Shown one piece after another: positions 1-38,703 of a stretch of DNA of 64,000 nt. The notes beneath the pieces are model-generated. The model saw only the letters and a list, made by a program, of their open reading frames with translations, was not told the origin of the DNA and searched no databases. A program made the position numbers and the translations under genes. Origin of the DNA: Echinococcus granulosus (taxonomy: Eukaryota; Platyhelminthes; Cestoda; Cyclophyllidea; Taeniidae); contig NW_020170395.1 in NCBI RefSeq assembly GCF_000524195.1, forward strand, positions 647,842 through 711,841. Direction: 5' to 3'. Numbering within the stretch: position 1 is the stretch's first letter; the number at the start of each line of letters is the position of its first letter.

Positions 1-3000
1 TCCGTCTTGCTGGCCTAACCACTGGCTTCATTAATTCACCGTAAAGCACTTCAATTTACATCGTCCTGAGAGGGTATAAACTTCATTTGTTTATGCTGAT
101 ATTCATCTAAGGCCATTTGTAGCACAAGTTTGCGCATTTAATATTCTAAAACCTGCAATTTCTGCACGTTACATCAAACTGCATTCTTAATCTCTTAAGC
201 GAGGCCTGTGAAGTATTTGCTCAGTATCCAAACCGATTAAATTTTAACTGGAAGATCTTTGTAGTGGGAAAATTCGTGGGAGGCTCCTCCAACCCCTTAG
301 TTAATCAGTTTCACCTTGCAAGGTACCATGTGGATTGACTTCGACCAAAAGCGCCATCTCTCATCATAGCACTACCGTGCCAAAATGACTTATGAAACGA
401 ATGCCAGGGTGCGATATAATAACAGACATTTATAAATACAACCAGTACCATAGTGGAAGACGTTTATCATTTGCTTAGTTATTCGTTTAGATCCGCAGGC
501 ACATTAAGGGTTCACCTTTGTACTTTCGGTGGGTGGAATGGCCTACTGGCCATGCCATTAGCTCTCCAATCCTTCCGAACATCGTTAGCACATTCTGTCC
601 TGGTATTTTGTCTTTTTTTAACTTCATTGAAGACTCAGGATGCTACGTCGGTAGTAGAGGCAAATGTGCCTAATTATAAAGGCCAACTATCCTGATTTCT
701 ACCACCGAGAGCTAAACATTAGCGTAACGAAAGATGGATATATACTGTAGATGAGAGAACCTATGACTACCCCTAGCAGCAGGACTGAGTATGACGGCCA
801 ACTTTAGCAACTACTTTAGTCCCGTCTTCTACAGGAATGGTATTACTAACTCAGGTAGCACTACCCGTCAACGGTCTGAAAAGGCTCGTTAAGGAGCTGT
901 GTACGGTACCTGTATGAATATGTCAATTATCTACTGGCTGGATAAAACTTAGATAGGTATGGCCAAGCAGTGTTGAAGAGAAAATAAATTGGCAAGGAGA
1001 ACCAGACGCAAAGCCCTATTTCCACAAAACTATTTCAAACCCTTTATAATATTATATAACTCTGCCTTTTGGACGATGGACACGCGTAATGGTCCGCACA
1101 TTTCCCCTCACCTTAACACAGTTCCCAAACAGGGCGAAAATCCAGATCCAGTGGAATTCCCAAGGAAGATCAGCAAAGTTGCAGTCAGATATCTCAGTGG
1201 CGTGCAAATTCAATTGCTGGCGAGGTCGTCTTGTCTTCAGGAAAGATCTGCCGTGCTATGCATAGTACTAGCGCCACTATCTTCTCAAACATGCATGATT
1301 GAATCGGGATAATCGCACAGTAGGTGTAAACACACTACTCCTGTCGTGTTTTGAATTCACTAGATACATCCGCGTGATTTTTGGATTTGCCCTGCCTGCC
1401 ATCCTCCTAGCATTGCCCAACCTTAGGCACTTGACGGGAAGCCTTCGCTAAGAGTGCAAGAGCACTACACTGCCACTGAGCCAAAGGTACTAAGGTTATC
1501 CAATAAAACCAGGCCTCCTCAGTTTACAGTCATTTCAGTGTAATCTGAATTTTTTTCTCACAGCCCCTGCACAACAAATCCAGCGCTTAAATATCTGTCA
1601 GTGCGGCTAAATCGCCCTAGACCTTCCCAGGCAATCGTTTGGACATCCAGTACATAACTTCACAGTCCCGAATGACTGCTATAACTATTCTTGCATGAAA
1701 AAACTGACCTCTGTGCGTCACTCACATGCTGCACGAGCCGAGGACGCAGGCCGGGAGCCGCCATTGGCCAGGATCATCGCTGAGGTAGACACACGATCAC
1801 ATTCGAAAGTCCTCACTGATAAGTGGCTTATCGGCCCACCACCGTACTGTCTGTCTTCTGAAGATATAACCATACGACTTCCGTGCCTTTGTTCGCAATG
1901 TACTTCATTAGCACACGTCGTTCGCCGCCCCGACGGATGATGGCTGAGTCAGACCGGCTCACTACGCCTGCAGGGCCACCAGCATCATGGGACACGGCCT
2001 CTGCTTACTGCCTTACGTGGTATCGGTCCAGTGGCATCAGGTAAAACAAGTGGTTTGGGTTTAACTTGAATGACCCTCACGCAACCATAATGTAAGAAGA
2101 CTCAATAGGAAAGCAAACACGGTACGCTGTTTTATTGGCAGATGATTGCCACCTCTCTAGTGGCATCTTAGAATGCAGTGTGTCGGTGTTTGTGTATGAT
2201 TAAAAACACATCGTTTATGTCAATATATATACTTAAAATTAGTAAAATCGCACCACTTTGTGTTCCCGCCCACTTCGCCCTCCTCGCTTGTCCCGATCAA
2301 GGGAAAAAAACTTGACTATTCAATGAACTTAAAAAGATAATGAAGAAGATGATAAGAAGGGAAGGAGACAGTCGTTGCTGTGCGACTGAAGCAGACAATT
2401 CGTGACTCGAAAACTTTGGGAGCGAAGCGGAGCGTGGCGCGGCTTGTCATCTCTTGGAGGTGCAAAAAAAGGGGAAGATGGTGCTTCACTTAAAAGGCTC
2501 AACGTCTCGGTCCGAGCTGATACAATCTGATCAGAATGATGCTTGTTGTCCTTTTTCTATCGCAGAGGCTGAAGAGGGTCGAGGAGGGAAGGAGGAGCAA
2601 TCAGGGGCAGGAGAAGGGGAATTGTCGATGCGGCAATGGGAACGGTGGAAACAGTGGAGAGGGAGGTAAACTGGCAATCTACAAGGGAAGAGCATCACTT
2701 CGACCCAACCAGGTGTCGATCCTCGCGTTAAAAAGCTTCCTGTGTGTACGTGTGTGAGCGCGCGTCACAATGACAAGCCATTTGTTCTGCCTCCGAATAA
2801 TGATGAATGCGCTTTGTGTGCGCATACGTCTAGACAAATGGCTTATGAGGACCAGACCTAAAGGGTCTACCACAGACGCTATTAGATGAATGATAATAGC
2901 GCTGTCCCTCCGCCTCTCACGCAGATGCTATGCTAATGATTAATCTCTGTCGCTGTAGCCCTAATTTATTATCAGTTCTGCAGTCTGGTTTCTGCAATCT

Positions 3001-3667
3001 CCTCCACAAAACATTCCCCTTTCATTCATTCTACCTAAAAAGCATTTTGGTTCCATAAAAAACAGTCGAAAATTAAATAACACTTTCCCCCAGCGCATCG
3101 AAAGGTAATAGCTGTGCTGACCACTTTTAAAAGCCTTAATCTTCGGACCAATTAATTCTTTTAGAGGCTGTTCAACAGGCTGTTGCAGTTTTGCTTCCTC
3201 TGCGATTTGAAAATGCAACTCCCTGAGTTAGTCCAAAATAGCTCTTGCATGAACGTTATTAATTCTTAACTGTAATTTTTACCAGCGCAAAGTCAAAAAT
3301 CACGATTAATCGCGTAATTAATGCACGGATTTTCAAGATTTATATAAACTGTTTTAAGTGATCTAAGCACTCCATACCCCTTAACCCACCTTGAAGTTAA
3401 GGGGCAAGTGTGCATTTTAGGTCATAAATTACTAGTATCGCTCGCCAAATGCAATGAAAAGAACATCTGCGACAAGGTCGCACAATGAGAGGAGGACTCT
3501 AGTTCAAAACCCAGTAGATTTGCCAGGTCTGACTATCCACAGGCATAAACAGAGCACCAAAAACTGACTTTTCCTGTAAAGTAGGTGCAAGGCGAAGTGT
3601 GGGTAACCTACTCAATAGTAAATTATTGTTCTTCTCGATGTGGCTCTTGCATCACCGCCCTCTCGTA
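1..3667. other. 3' flank of the receptor gene, no gene recognised
   Basis: ORFs here reach only about 107 codons and none resembles a known domain. I looked specifically for a continuation of the receptor (kinase-like exons on the minus strand) and found none. A purine-rich stretch at about 2320-2680 is the only compositional feature. Confidence 0.6.
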
Positions 3668-3673
3668 TTTATT
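3668..3673 (-). terminator. Candidate polyadenylation signal AATAAA
   Basis: The sense strand reads TGA, GTTG, AATAAA, so the signal starts four bases after the stop codon. Use of this site would give an unusually short 3' UTR of a few tens of bases. Another AATAAA lies near 2964-2969 if the UTR is longer. There is no transcript evidence for either. Confidence 0.4.
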
Positions 3674-3677
3674 CAAC

Positions 3678-29278
<25,601 letters not shown>

Positions 29279-29423
29279 GACTGTGACTATGTTGGCTTGC
29301 GAGGCAATCCTAGGTCATAGCGTCATGTGCGCAAGTGGGATGGAGTGCGTTGGGAGGCGGGAATGCAAACACACTTTCACATACAAATCGAGAGGCGAGA
29401 GAACGAGAGAGCGAGCCAGCAGT
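29279..29423 (-). promoter_or_regulatory. Possible 5' leader with minimal upstream ORFs
   Basis: Upstream of the start codon, the sense strand has a strong 3' splice acceptor (CTCTCTCTCTCAG, AG at 29425-29424). If used, the leader would be 145 nt. The acceptor could take a spliced-leader RNA (trans-splicing is common in flatworms) or join an unseen non-coding exon. The leader holds three very short upstream ORFs: ATG-TGA at 29382-29377, ATG-ACG-CTA-TGA at 29326-29315 and ATG-ACC-TAG at 29318-29310. They could reduce translation. The acceptor is seen; its use is inferred. Confidence 0.45.
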
Positions 29424-29425
29424 CT

Positions 29426-29800
29426 GAGAGAGAGAGAGCCAGAGCCGGAAAGACGCACGAAGTGAGGGCGACAGAGAAAGAGGAATGACATTAATAGCTG
29501 AACACGCACGCGCGCGCACGTATACGCGTAGGTACGTGCGTGCACAGGTCTCCGCACGAGTGTGTGCGTGCACGAGATGCACTCGGGCTGGAGGTGCGTG
29601 GGTGCCACCCCTTGTGCATGCAATCGCTCCACACATACACAACGCCAATCAGAGATATGGTGGAGCTTTTTGTGGCGAGTATATCGCGCACATGCCGACG
29701 GTGCGTCGACCTCCTCCGTTGCATGTGTCCGCTGCCCCGCTGCCGTTGGCGCCGACTCCATCGGTGAGGTCCTTGGCTCACAGCGTCGTGTCCACTAGAA
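29426..29800. promoter_or_regulatory. CpG-rich candidate promoter region
   Basis: Directly upstream of exon 1 the DNA becomes rich in CG, CA/TG and GA/CT dinucleotides, including an alternating CG/CA patch near 29500-29580. No TATA box is evident on the minus strand. Position and composition suit a promoter of the receptor gene, but nothing here is diagnostic. The long ORFs in this patch have shadow-like composition and I do not call them genes. Confidence 0.35.
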
Positions 29801-32064
29801 CTGGTAATTAGTTCAAGAATGTGTAATTCACGTTCCCCATTCAGACCGTCGAGTTGAATCAGTGTCCATTTGTCGCATATCACTTCATTGCAGGGTGAAT
29901 GGAATATTTTTTCTAGCTTTTGGTAGATTTTTATGGGAGTTTGTGGAAAAAATGGTAATTTTAAGAGTCCAAACATCTCTTCTCCACTATAGGCAAGTCA
30001 GCATTAATTCCGATGCTGCTGTTGGCTTTAGCTAAGTAGAGAGGTCCGATCTCTACCTTATTGTAGCTATAAAAACATACCAGCTCGGCGCGAACAACGG
30101 CCTTCCCAGTATTTGGTTTAACCCTAGTTAGAAAACTTGAGCAATTACATCTTGGTAGAGGTAATTTAATTCTTTTTAATTACAACACAAGTCGTCAAAG
30201 AAAGTTAAGACAACCCGTCTCGAGATTTATGGGATAATTGATGTTGGAAGTAATTTGGACTGAGGGATCAAAAATTACTTTTCGTAAGCCTAAATGAACC
30301 TCGAGGCTTGATTCAGGTAGGACGTTTGCTTGAATCATTTCGATGGAGGATTGACCAAGCATTCATCCTTTCAAAACAATTTACGAAGAAAGTCCCATTA
30401 AGCTATTTTTGTGTGGCATTAGGCTTTACTTTTAAATCCTCCCTTGAGGATTAATGGGAAATTCTAAGAGCAGTGCCATTACTTACAAAGAGATGAAAGA
30501 ATACATTGTCAAAAGTCCTTTTTAAACAATAAGGCATTCCTTTACTCAAACAATGTTACACTCAAAGGGCAAGGGAAGTGAAATACGATCGGCCTTTGCA
30601 GGAGAGGTTTAATGTACCCCCAGGTCCCCGGACTACTACTATTGTTAGAACTGGACGGTGCCAAATATCAAAGTAGATTCATTTCTAACTGGCCTTCTTT
30701 TACAAAATTCAATCATTTGGCAGGAAAGCCTTTTTGAACTGTGAATAGGTTAAGTAAGCTAGCTCTTTTATACAAAGAATTGTAAGAGCATTATGCTAAA
30801 ATCGGAATAAACGAACAGAGGAATCATTAACTCATAAAACACGCTATTTTTGAAGTGTTGACAGTAAAAGTACTGCACAGGAAAGTGATTTGAAAAGCAA
30901 CTTCATTTGTGATTGAATCAGGATAGACCTTGAAAGCGTTTATTTAAGATCCCTACAACTTCATGGAACCTTGCCTACTAAACAAAGTGCCAAAGTAGAT
31001 TAATCTCTATGAGGTCTTATTTTCGTAACATTCTGTTCTGTGGAGAAGGCCCTTTATGAAGACTAATATGTTGAGTGAATCAACCATGCTTAAAAACAGA
31101 TTTGAGGTGAAAGAACAGTTTCGCTAGATTGCGAAAACAGAAATCGCAAAATCCTTATCGAAAAACAGGTAGGTCATTTAAGTAAAGGGCAAATAATAAG
31201 TTTGTCAAGCAACTTAAATCGTAATGTCTGCTCAATGGCAACTTCTCTCCGATTCACAGGTTGCTGCTTCGTAAAGTCCGACTCTATCAAAGGTGAGAGT
31301 ATGAATGCAAATAACCGCTAGCTTTCACCTTTGAGCAAACGTTGCAATGAAATAAAGGAAGAGAAGGGAGTTTGGTATTACCGCCACTAAATCATTCAGT
31401 ACACCGCAGAAGATCGTCATAAATTTGCCCTAATCCCGATGGCGCCCATGAAGCCGGTTGCCGCTACGCCATAGCCAGGAAGGCGCAGTTATTGTACCCG
31501 GTTGATGTATTGCGCCGACGCGGACACTACTTTGTTTCCAGATTGTGTGCTTTATAGTAATATGCAAAAAAGAAGTATAAAAATGAAGCAGAACAGGACT
31601 TGGTACTACTGGACGTTGAACTACAGGAGCTCTTCAGTCTCCGTAGATTTGGGTTGTGGTAATCTATCCATCTCATTTTTGTTGACAGTCCACCTAACCT
31701 CCTAAACATCCCATTGATAAAGGTCTGTCTAGACTTGTACGGCACACAATGCTGTCATGTTGGACCCGGGTGCTACAATTGGATTCCATTCATCTAGACG
31801 TATTTTCAAGGCCCTAAGGGCATTTTAGTAACCCTCGCAAACAAACTCACAACTAAGGGAAGCAATGGACTTGACCACAGGGATATTTTTAAATACAAAT
31901 GCTAATAGTTTAGACTACTGTTTCCAAAATTTCACATTGTTTGCGTCAAACTCCTTCAAGGAAAAGTACGATCGGTCTTTCATGTTTTATTGACTTCTTG
32001 ATCAAAATGCAGCTTAAGTGGAATGCTGAAGAACCTTGCTTTTGGAAAAGATAAACTTCGTTAC

Positions 32065-32238
32065 TGTGGCTTTCCGAGACTTCTCTGAGGACGAAAGAAG
32101 ACTTGATACTGGGACAGAATGTGAACTGTCAAAGGACATAAGGGGTTGGGACTTCTGGCATGGGCCAGAGGCTCATGGAGCCCTCCAAGTGGGCTCTCTA
32201 CCAAAAACAAGACTTAAACAAACAGCCTGTGTATTACA
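32065..32238 (+). mobile_element. Solo LTR of the TRIM-like family
   Basis: It starts TGTGGCTTTCCGAG, continues GACGAAAGAAGACTTGATACT and CTGGCATGGGCCAGAGGC, and ends GTATTACA (174 bp). It aligns with the consensus LTR along its length. No clear target duplication. The plus ORF across it (32036-32293) is not a gene. Confidence 0.7.
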
Positions 32239-35172
32239 TTTAAATGTTAAAATGCAAAAGTCAACAGAACGGGGACTATTCAACTGCAAATGATCAACAC
32301 ATCATTTACACCACGACGAATGACCCAACTTTAAGCTGATTTCATTTATTCGGATGGTTACCGAAGAGTAAATGTCACAAAGTACCATTTTCAAGGTTCC
32401 ATGCTATAGAGCACGAAGGGGCACATTTAAACTCCAAGTAGATAGCGGCATGCTAGAACAAAAAGACATCTGAACAGTTAGAGTCGATACTTATCTGAGC
32501 TTCTTGTCATAAATGTACTAAGACATGACAAACTGAAGGTAATATTACACTTAGCAAGGAATATTATTCTGTAGAGGAATTCCTCGTTTTCCAACTGGTA
32601 TAAGAGGCTTTTGTAAGTTGCTTTTTAGACCAATTTAATGTAGCGTCGTGAAAGAAGCTCTGTTTGCCGTTTTGCTTCTGGAAACTTGCACAGCAAAGTC
32701 TCAGATCTAGTGGGTACATGTGCCATCCGGCTCTTCGATGGTGGTGGGAAAGGCCAATTTGCTTGCTGTGATTTTTCTGCAATCACGACTGTGACTACGT
32801 GCTACTGGACACCACCATCACTGTCCGATCCAACAGGTTTTCACAATTTAGCCACATAAATCTGTTAACTAGTGTTTGAATTCTACTGTTTTCATGATTC
32901 AAAAAAGCTTTTCTTAGATCAAAATTACCCTGATTTCCCCTGGAAGTGAGGGGAAAGGCCTTTTTTCGGTTGTATGAATAGCCAATGAACATTAAGAAAG
33001 ACGTTTATCACAGCAAATAGAGTACATACTTCCCTTTCCCTCAACTTACTTGTGGAAACAAGTGCTTTTTATTGTCACTGTCGCTCTGTTTTTTCATTCC
33101 CTTACCAGGTTGGCGGTTGTATGAAGCTTCAATCGCATCTGCCAAATTACGTCGGTTAGAATACTAAAATCTCGAACCCTCTCTTGCTTGTGGTCATGGG
33201 TTTCCCCCTGTTCCATAATGCGCAATGCCTGTGACCTCTCCTCCATCTACTTAATCACCCACTCTCCAACTCTGTCTACTAACTGGCTTCCATCTCAGTG
33301 GCCCACTTTAGTTAATCTTCGGGTAACAAATTGGACAGTAAAGTCTTCTTTCTGTAAATAAGCCGTAATCCACCTCATTTCGATGCAAACATGATTGGTA
33401 GTTACTTGAAAAGGCAATGTTACTCCAAATGGAGTAGCAAATAAAGAAAGAGTTAGTTATTTTGACTGATTTTCAAATCTTCATTTTACCAGTAGAAGGT
33501 TCGTCTGTATCATTTGGAAAAGACCGTCATCTCAATGGATGGATATGCACCAGGACTGAGGAAGGGAGTGGAATCACCGATGTTCAGACAACTGTGGCAG
33601 GTGAACAGTGTCCTAAAGGTCGAATTAGTAAAGCCATTGTGTTTTTAACTGGAGCCATGAGACAGCAGACATTCCAGCGCGTTCCATTGTGTGGTAAAGG
33701 GACTGGCAAGTCAAATATCCATTTCTAATAATTCTAGCCTTAATTCCTTCACTGGAATGAGGGCGCAAGTCTGCCGATCAGCCGCTATTCGATTTCAATA
33801 ACATGACATCAATGATCGGAAGGCCAGAATTTCAGCCGTTGAAATAGAACTTAACGGGAATGTTTGTCATCATAAGTGATCTATTTCGATACAACTTCAG
33901 AGCGTCTAATTATGAACTTGTAAAAGACGTGTCTCAGCTAATTTTTGACTGGTATTCACGTGCCCCATTCCCATGTAGCGCGAATGTACGCCCTACAAAG
34001 CACGTGACTATGTTAACTGGAAAATCCATTACCAAATACATAAATGGACTCCGGAGACTTGCCGACGAATCTGTTTCTTAGTTATAACTATTGAAAAAAG
34101 CTTCACGTGTTAAAATATGGAAACCCAAAATGAGGTGGGTTATTTGTAGACCACAGATTGGGGGTTATTAATTGGCCATTTCCGAGGTATAGTAAGCGAA
34201 ACGGTGCTTGTTGCCAGCACTAATTAGTCCGACGACTCCCGATCCCGCAACCAATTGTCCTTATAAAACAATCAACAGAGTCGGACCATCAAGATCAGCG
34301 ATACTTGTAGAATAGGTACAACTGATTTTACCGTCTTGTTATCTGAAACGGGCAAATACCCCAAAATGGACAGACACTGACGGAGCGCGCTCTTTCAGTT
34401 GGTGTGGTCGCTCATGGCTCTCTCTCTCTACTATTTACTCTCATTTGAATGATCTTCCCTAGCCCCTCCCTCTCACTCTTTTCTCTTCCTTTTTGGCAAG
34501 GATACGGACGGTTGGGAGAGGAGGGGAGGGAGAAAAGGGGACACTGATGCTTTCTTTTTCCGACTGACAAAATGATCTATCTTGAGACACCACCCTAGGG
34601 GCAGAGTAAATGGGGAAGTCTCATTTTCCTGTTTATTTAATACCAATCAGGATAAGGAAGAATGTCAAATTGAATTAACACTATGTATGCAATAGCTATG
34701 CTTTAATCTTAGAATTACTTGTGTAAAATGCGACGTCTTTTCATTAACACAAATGCCCATATTATAAGATGCTGATTTTGAGTTTCCTCTAAAGTGACTG
34801 ACACCAAGCCTCTCCAATTGTGCGAGCAACTATGTTGGCCTTTCCACTCACCTACTATTCAATTCTCACAGTGGTAGTACTGAGGTTTGACCATGTCACC
34901 CATACCTATAGTCCTTCGACCTCCTCTAAATGGGTAATGAGACAACTGCCAGACTCGCATGCCTTTGAATGGCCTCAGAGACACCTTGGATCCTGCATGT
35001 TAAGCGATAGGACTTGTAGAAAGCGTTAACATGCATTTATTTCACTCCCTTTTGCTCAAAGACTTTAGGAAATGGTATTTCGGTGGCACTAGAAAGGAAG
35101 AATTGAAAATGGTTGCAAACATTTTAGCACTATCAATTCCTCTCAGTTTATTGAGTCATTGGAAAGAAATGT

Positions 35173-35365
35173 TGTATCTCTCTGGGGCTTTCTTAAAGAC
35201 AAAGGAAATCATAATACTCCCGCATAATGTGCATTGTTGACTTACAGACGGACTGAGGGGTTACTGGAATGACCCGGAGGCCAGGCCGCTGGGTGGAGGA
35301 ACAATGGCTATGTCCTACAGTGCCTGCGTCCCCAAAACAAAAAGCTAAACAAACAAAGTATTGCA
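35173..35365 (+). mobile_element. Solo LTR of the TRIM-like family
   Basis: It starts TGTATCTCTCTGGGGC, contains TTGACTTACAGACGG and GGGGTTACTGGAATGACCC, and ends AAGTATTGCA (193 bp). AATG occurs just outside both ends and may be the remnant of a target duplication. Confidence 0.7.
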
Positions 35366-38300
35366 AAATGCTTCTTTGCTGTATTAATAACGATAGATCC
35401 GAGGTTCCATCAAATCCACAAAATAAGGCGGTAATTTCATCTTGCCACTATTCCTTTCACCTTTTTCAGCTTAGTATTCGTTGAAAAATAATAACAAGAA
35501 GGCGCAAAGAAGCAAGAAACATCATTTCGCCCAAGTAGAAAGGGAATTAATCGCCTTGTTGTAAATGTAACTTTTAGATCTGCTTTCATACCTTTTGATT
35601 GCAATATCAACACCCTCTGGGTGATGGACTTGATAGGTAAGGTCAAAAGGGACCACACACGCACAGACATTATGCATTAATGAAGGATTTACATTCCCCA
35701 GCGGCATATGTGAGGCAGGAGACGTGCTCAGCCATTTAACAGTTGGCGACGTGGAACGAAGTGAAGCAATGGACAAAATAAAAAAGAAATTTGTTTTAAA
35801 AAAGATGCTCAAATAGAACAGGTGCTAAAAATCTTTTATTTAGTAAAAGATGAAGTAAGTTCAAAAGAGCAGGAAATATATCAAAACTGAACCATGATGG
35901 TGGAGCATATAGCATGTAAATTGAAAAAGCAAACCGTTCCATTGCCTTTGTTACGAACTGAACTAATTTTGAAATACACTGGTAAGCATCACCACGCGTT
36001 CACCATCAGCATCATACATGCTTGATGGCCTGAGTCCGGAGTCACAAATGTGTGACACGTTTTCTTAAATAACATGATAATCGGTTGCACTGAATCGCAC
36101 CATAAGCCGATTTGTTAACTTTGAAACAATGAAATAGATGCAGAACTTTCTTAGTCTGGAGGTGATGACATCTTATTTATTGAGTAGTGGCTGAATTGGT
36201 CAATTCGGTAGTGCAACTGAAGGTGTCATATCGGAATAGCGAAGCATCTGGGCTGTGGCGGTAAATCTCTCTATGGGACTTCCAGATCTGATATGTTATT
36301 TGGTGAAAAATGACATGTATATGCTGTATGTGCTGGGTAGTGCACAAGTGGAAGAATTTAAAGCTATTACCTCAATGGAACAAAATATCCACCTCTTAAT
36401 CTGTAAAAGTTAATTGAAAACAACTGGATTATCTTAATGATTCCATGTCAGAAGGTTTACAATGCAGACCTACTTTTCTTTTTATCAAAACGTTTATTCA
36501 ATTCAGCATATTCTTACTATCCGTGGTACCCATAACACTGTTGTGTACCACCGTACCTATCTCTGAAGGGCTTTTCAAAGCAAAGAGGACTGTCTAACTT
36601 CATCATGAATGGATAGCTTGATAGAATTATGCATAACTCATATGCACATCTTTTTAATTCATGCATGATTGAAAAGACGGAGAAGAGACTACATCGTCTC
36701 ATTTTTCAACTTAAGCACTTGCCTTACAGAAAACGACAGAAATACCCTATCGCAAACAAGGGTCTGGAAAACACCAAAAAATTACCAAAAGTGCCATCAA
36801 ATGCATCGTCACTGAAATCCAGCATTTACTCCCCTAACAGAGAGAAGTCTGCATGACCCCAAGATGCCTTTGTCTGATTAAGCGCTGCTCCGAAGCAAAA
36901 TCTGGCGTAAAATGCCTTTTTTCAGCAGTCACTTCAAACGGCTGCAGGCAGTACTACCCTACTCTCTTGACGTCATTTAGAATAATCACTGTAATCATTC
37001 ATGTTCGCCTCTGTACGTCGCTTTGATGTTGCCTTTTTCTGGACGAAATTTTTTTCCTGGACGCCTGATCGTATCTCCTCTAGCATAGTTCTGATCCTTT
37101 GAATAAAAAAAGTCATTATTAATTAACCTTCTTCAATTTAATCACCATCTCTGGCTAAATAAAACGATAGAGTTTTTATCTCCATACCAGTAAGGATGGA
37201 CTCTGGGCCCCATTCATTCATGTTTAATCAACATGAGAGGTTATTAAAGTCTTTTATTAATTAGCCTTGATAGAAAAATGTAAATGTATTCCAACCTGAT
37301 TTAACCTTTACCATGGACACAAACTACACACCATAATCTTTGTTGGAATCGGGATACTTCTCAGTCTTTGTACTCGTTACAAAGGGAACCACATTAACAT
37401 TAAGTGGTGTAACTCAGCCTCTTCAATCGCTACTTTCAAATGAGGTTATAGTTGATCAGTAGTATGACAAGTGGGTTAATCCAGTCGTTTTGGCTTGCTT
37501 ATGACAATTCCTCCAAAAGGACTCACGAGAATTTTGATCCAGCATAGGGAGGTCAGTGTCAAGGTAGAATACTGATTACGGCAGCAATTTTGATAGAAAA
37601 GAAGGCAGTTTTACACGCTATAACGTTCTGCAAAGTGGACTTTTAAGCTAAACATTTCTTTCAATTTTCTACACTTTGTGAGCTATTTAAAAAGCTCCAT
37701 TTGTAACAAACTCATCTCTGTTTAAAACTCCCTTGGCCGACAAGTTTTCGAAAAGGAGCAGAAAGATGAAACAACCAACTCCTAAGTTTACGCAATTTTT
37801 AGCAGATCAGCTTCACTTTCAGGTCCATGTCCAAAAGAGGAATCCTTAGGTAAGCAATTCTCTGCTGAATGTTTTGTTTTCTTAACTGGATTACAGAGAT
37901 TACCATAACTGGAAACGTAAGTTCTTCACTGTAAAGACAGTGAGTGGAGGCATCCTCAGCCTCAAAGCTTCCGCAGGTGATGCGACTCAGCTATGCTTTA
38001 GCAACCATCAATTTAGTTGTCAGATAACCTAGATAGTAGGTGACCAGAAATATAGCAAGATGGTAAACTCATTCATAAGGAGAATACCCCTCCCTGTATA
38101 CATGACGTTTTCTTCAGGGACAATTCGCAAGCAATTTTCAATCCACCAGCAAAGAGGAATAGTTAAATCCTAAAGCTCACAAACTACAACTAAATACACA
38201 TAATTTTTAAATGATCGGCTGCCCGTTTGACTTCTTATCGCTCCCCTAACCAACTACTCAGTGCTTTTTTCCACCCCAATGATCCTTGATAATTGGGAGC

Positions 38301-38679
38301 TTCTTGATAGATATTCGTCCTCAGAGTGTACATGCATCCTAAATGTGTTGCAAGCATCAGCAACTACTAAAGCAGAATCAAGGTAGGTTTTCAAACAAGT
38401 AAAAGAAGTGGTGAAGTGACTAAGCAAGACATTTGACGTTGGCACAACCAAACTGTGGTTTCGTGTACACCAAGAAAAGATTTACTTTCAGAGAGTGATC
38501 AAATTCCTGACCAAACACCCCTTCTCCCACTCCGGTAACAGGACACTCATGACTCAGAGAGCTGTGGTTCGGTGCGGTTCCGCAATCTGCACCACACACA
38601 CACCGCGGGTCCACCCCACCGTGCGCGGTTGAACGCGTGTGAAAGCACCATCACTGCTGGTTACAAGTTTCATGGGAAA

Positions 38680-38703
38680 GTGTGTGTGTGTGTGTGTGTG
38701 TGT
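38680..38703. repeat. (TG)12 microsatellite
   Basis: A short perfect TG tract in the region upstream of the receptor gene. Confidence 0.97.

Noticed and set aside
1..3667. Hidden kinase exons downstream of the receptor tail
   Set aside because: No minus-strand frame shows glycine-loop, VAVK, HRD or DFG-type motifs.
29310..29976. Several overlapping ORFs of 75-161 codons around the candidate promoter
   Set aside because: They occur in several frames on both strands at once, a sign of stop-poor CpG-rich composition, with no domains.
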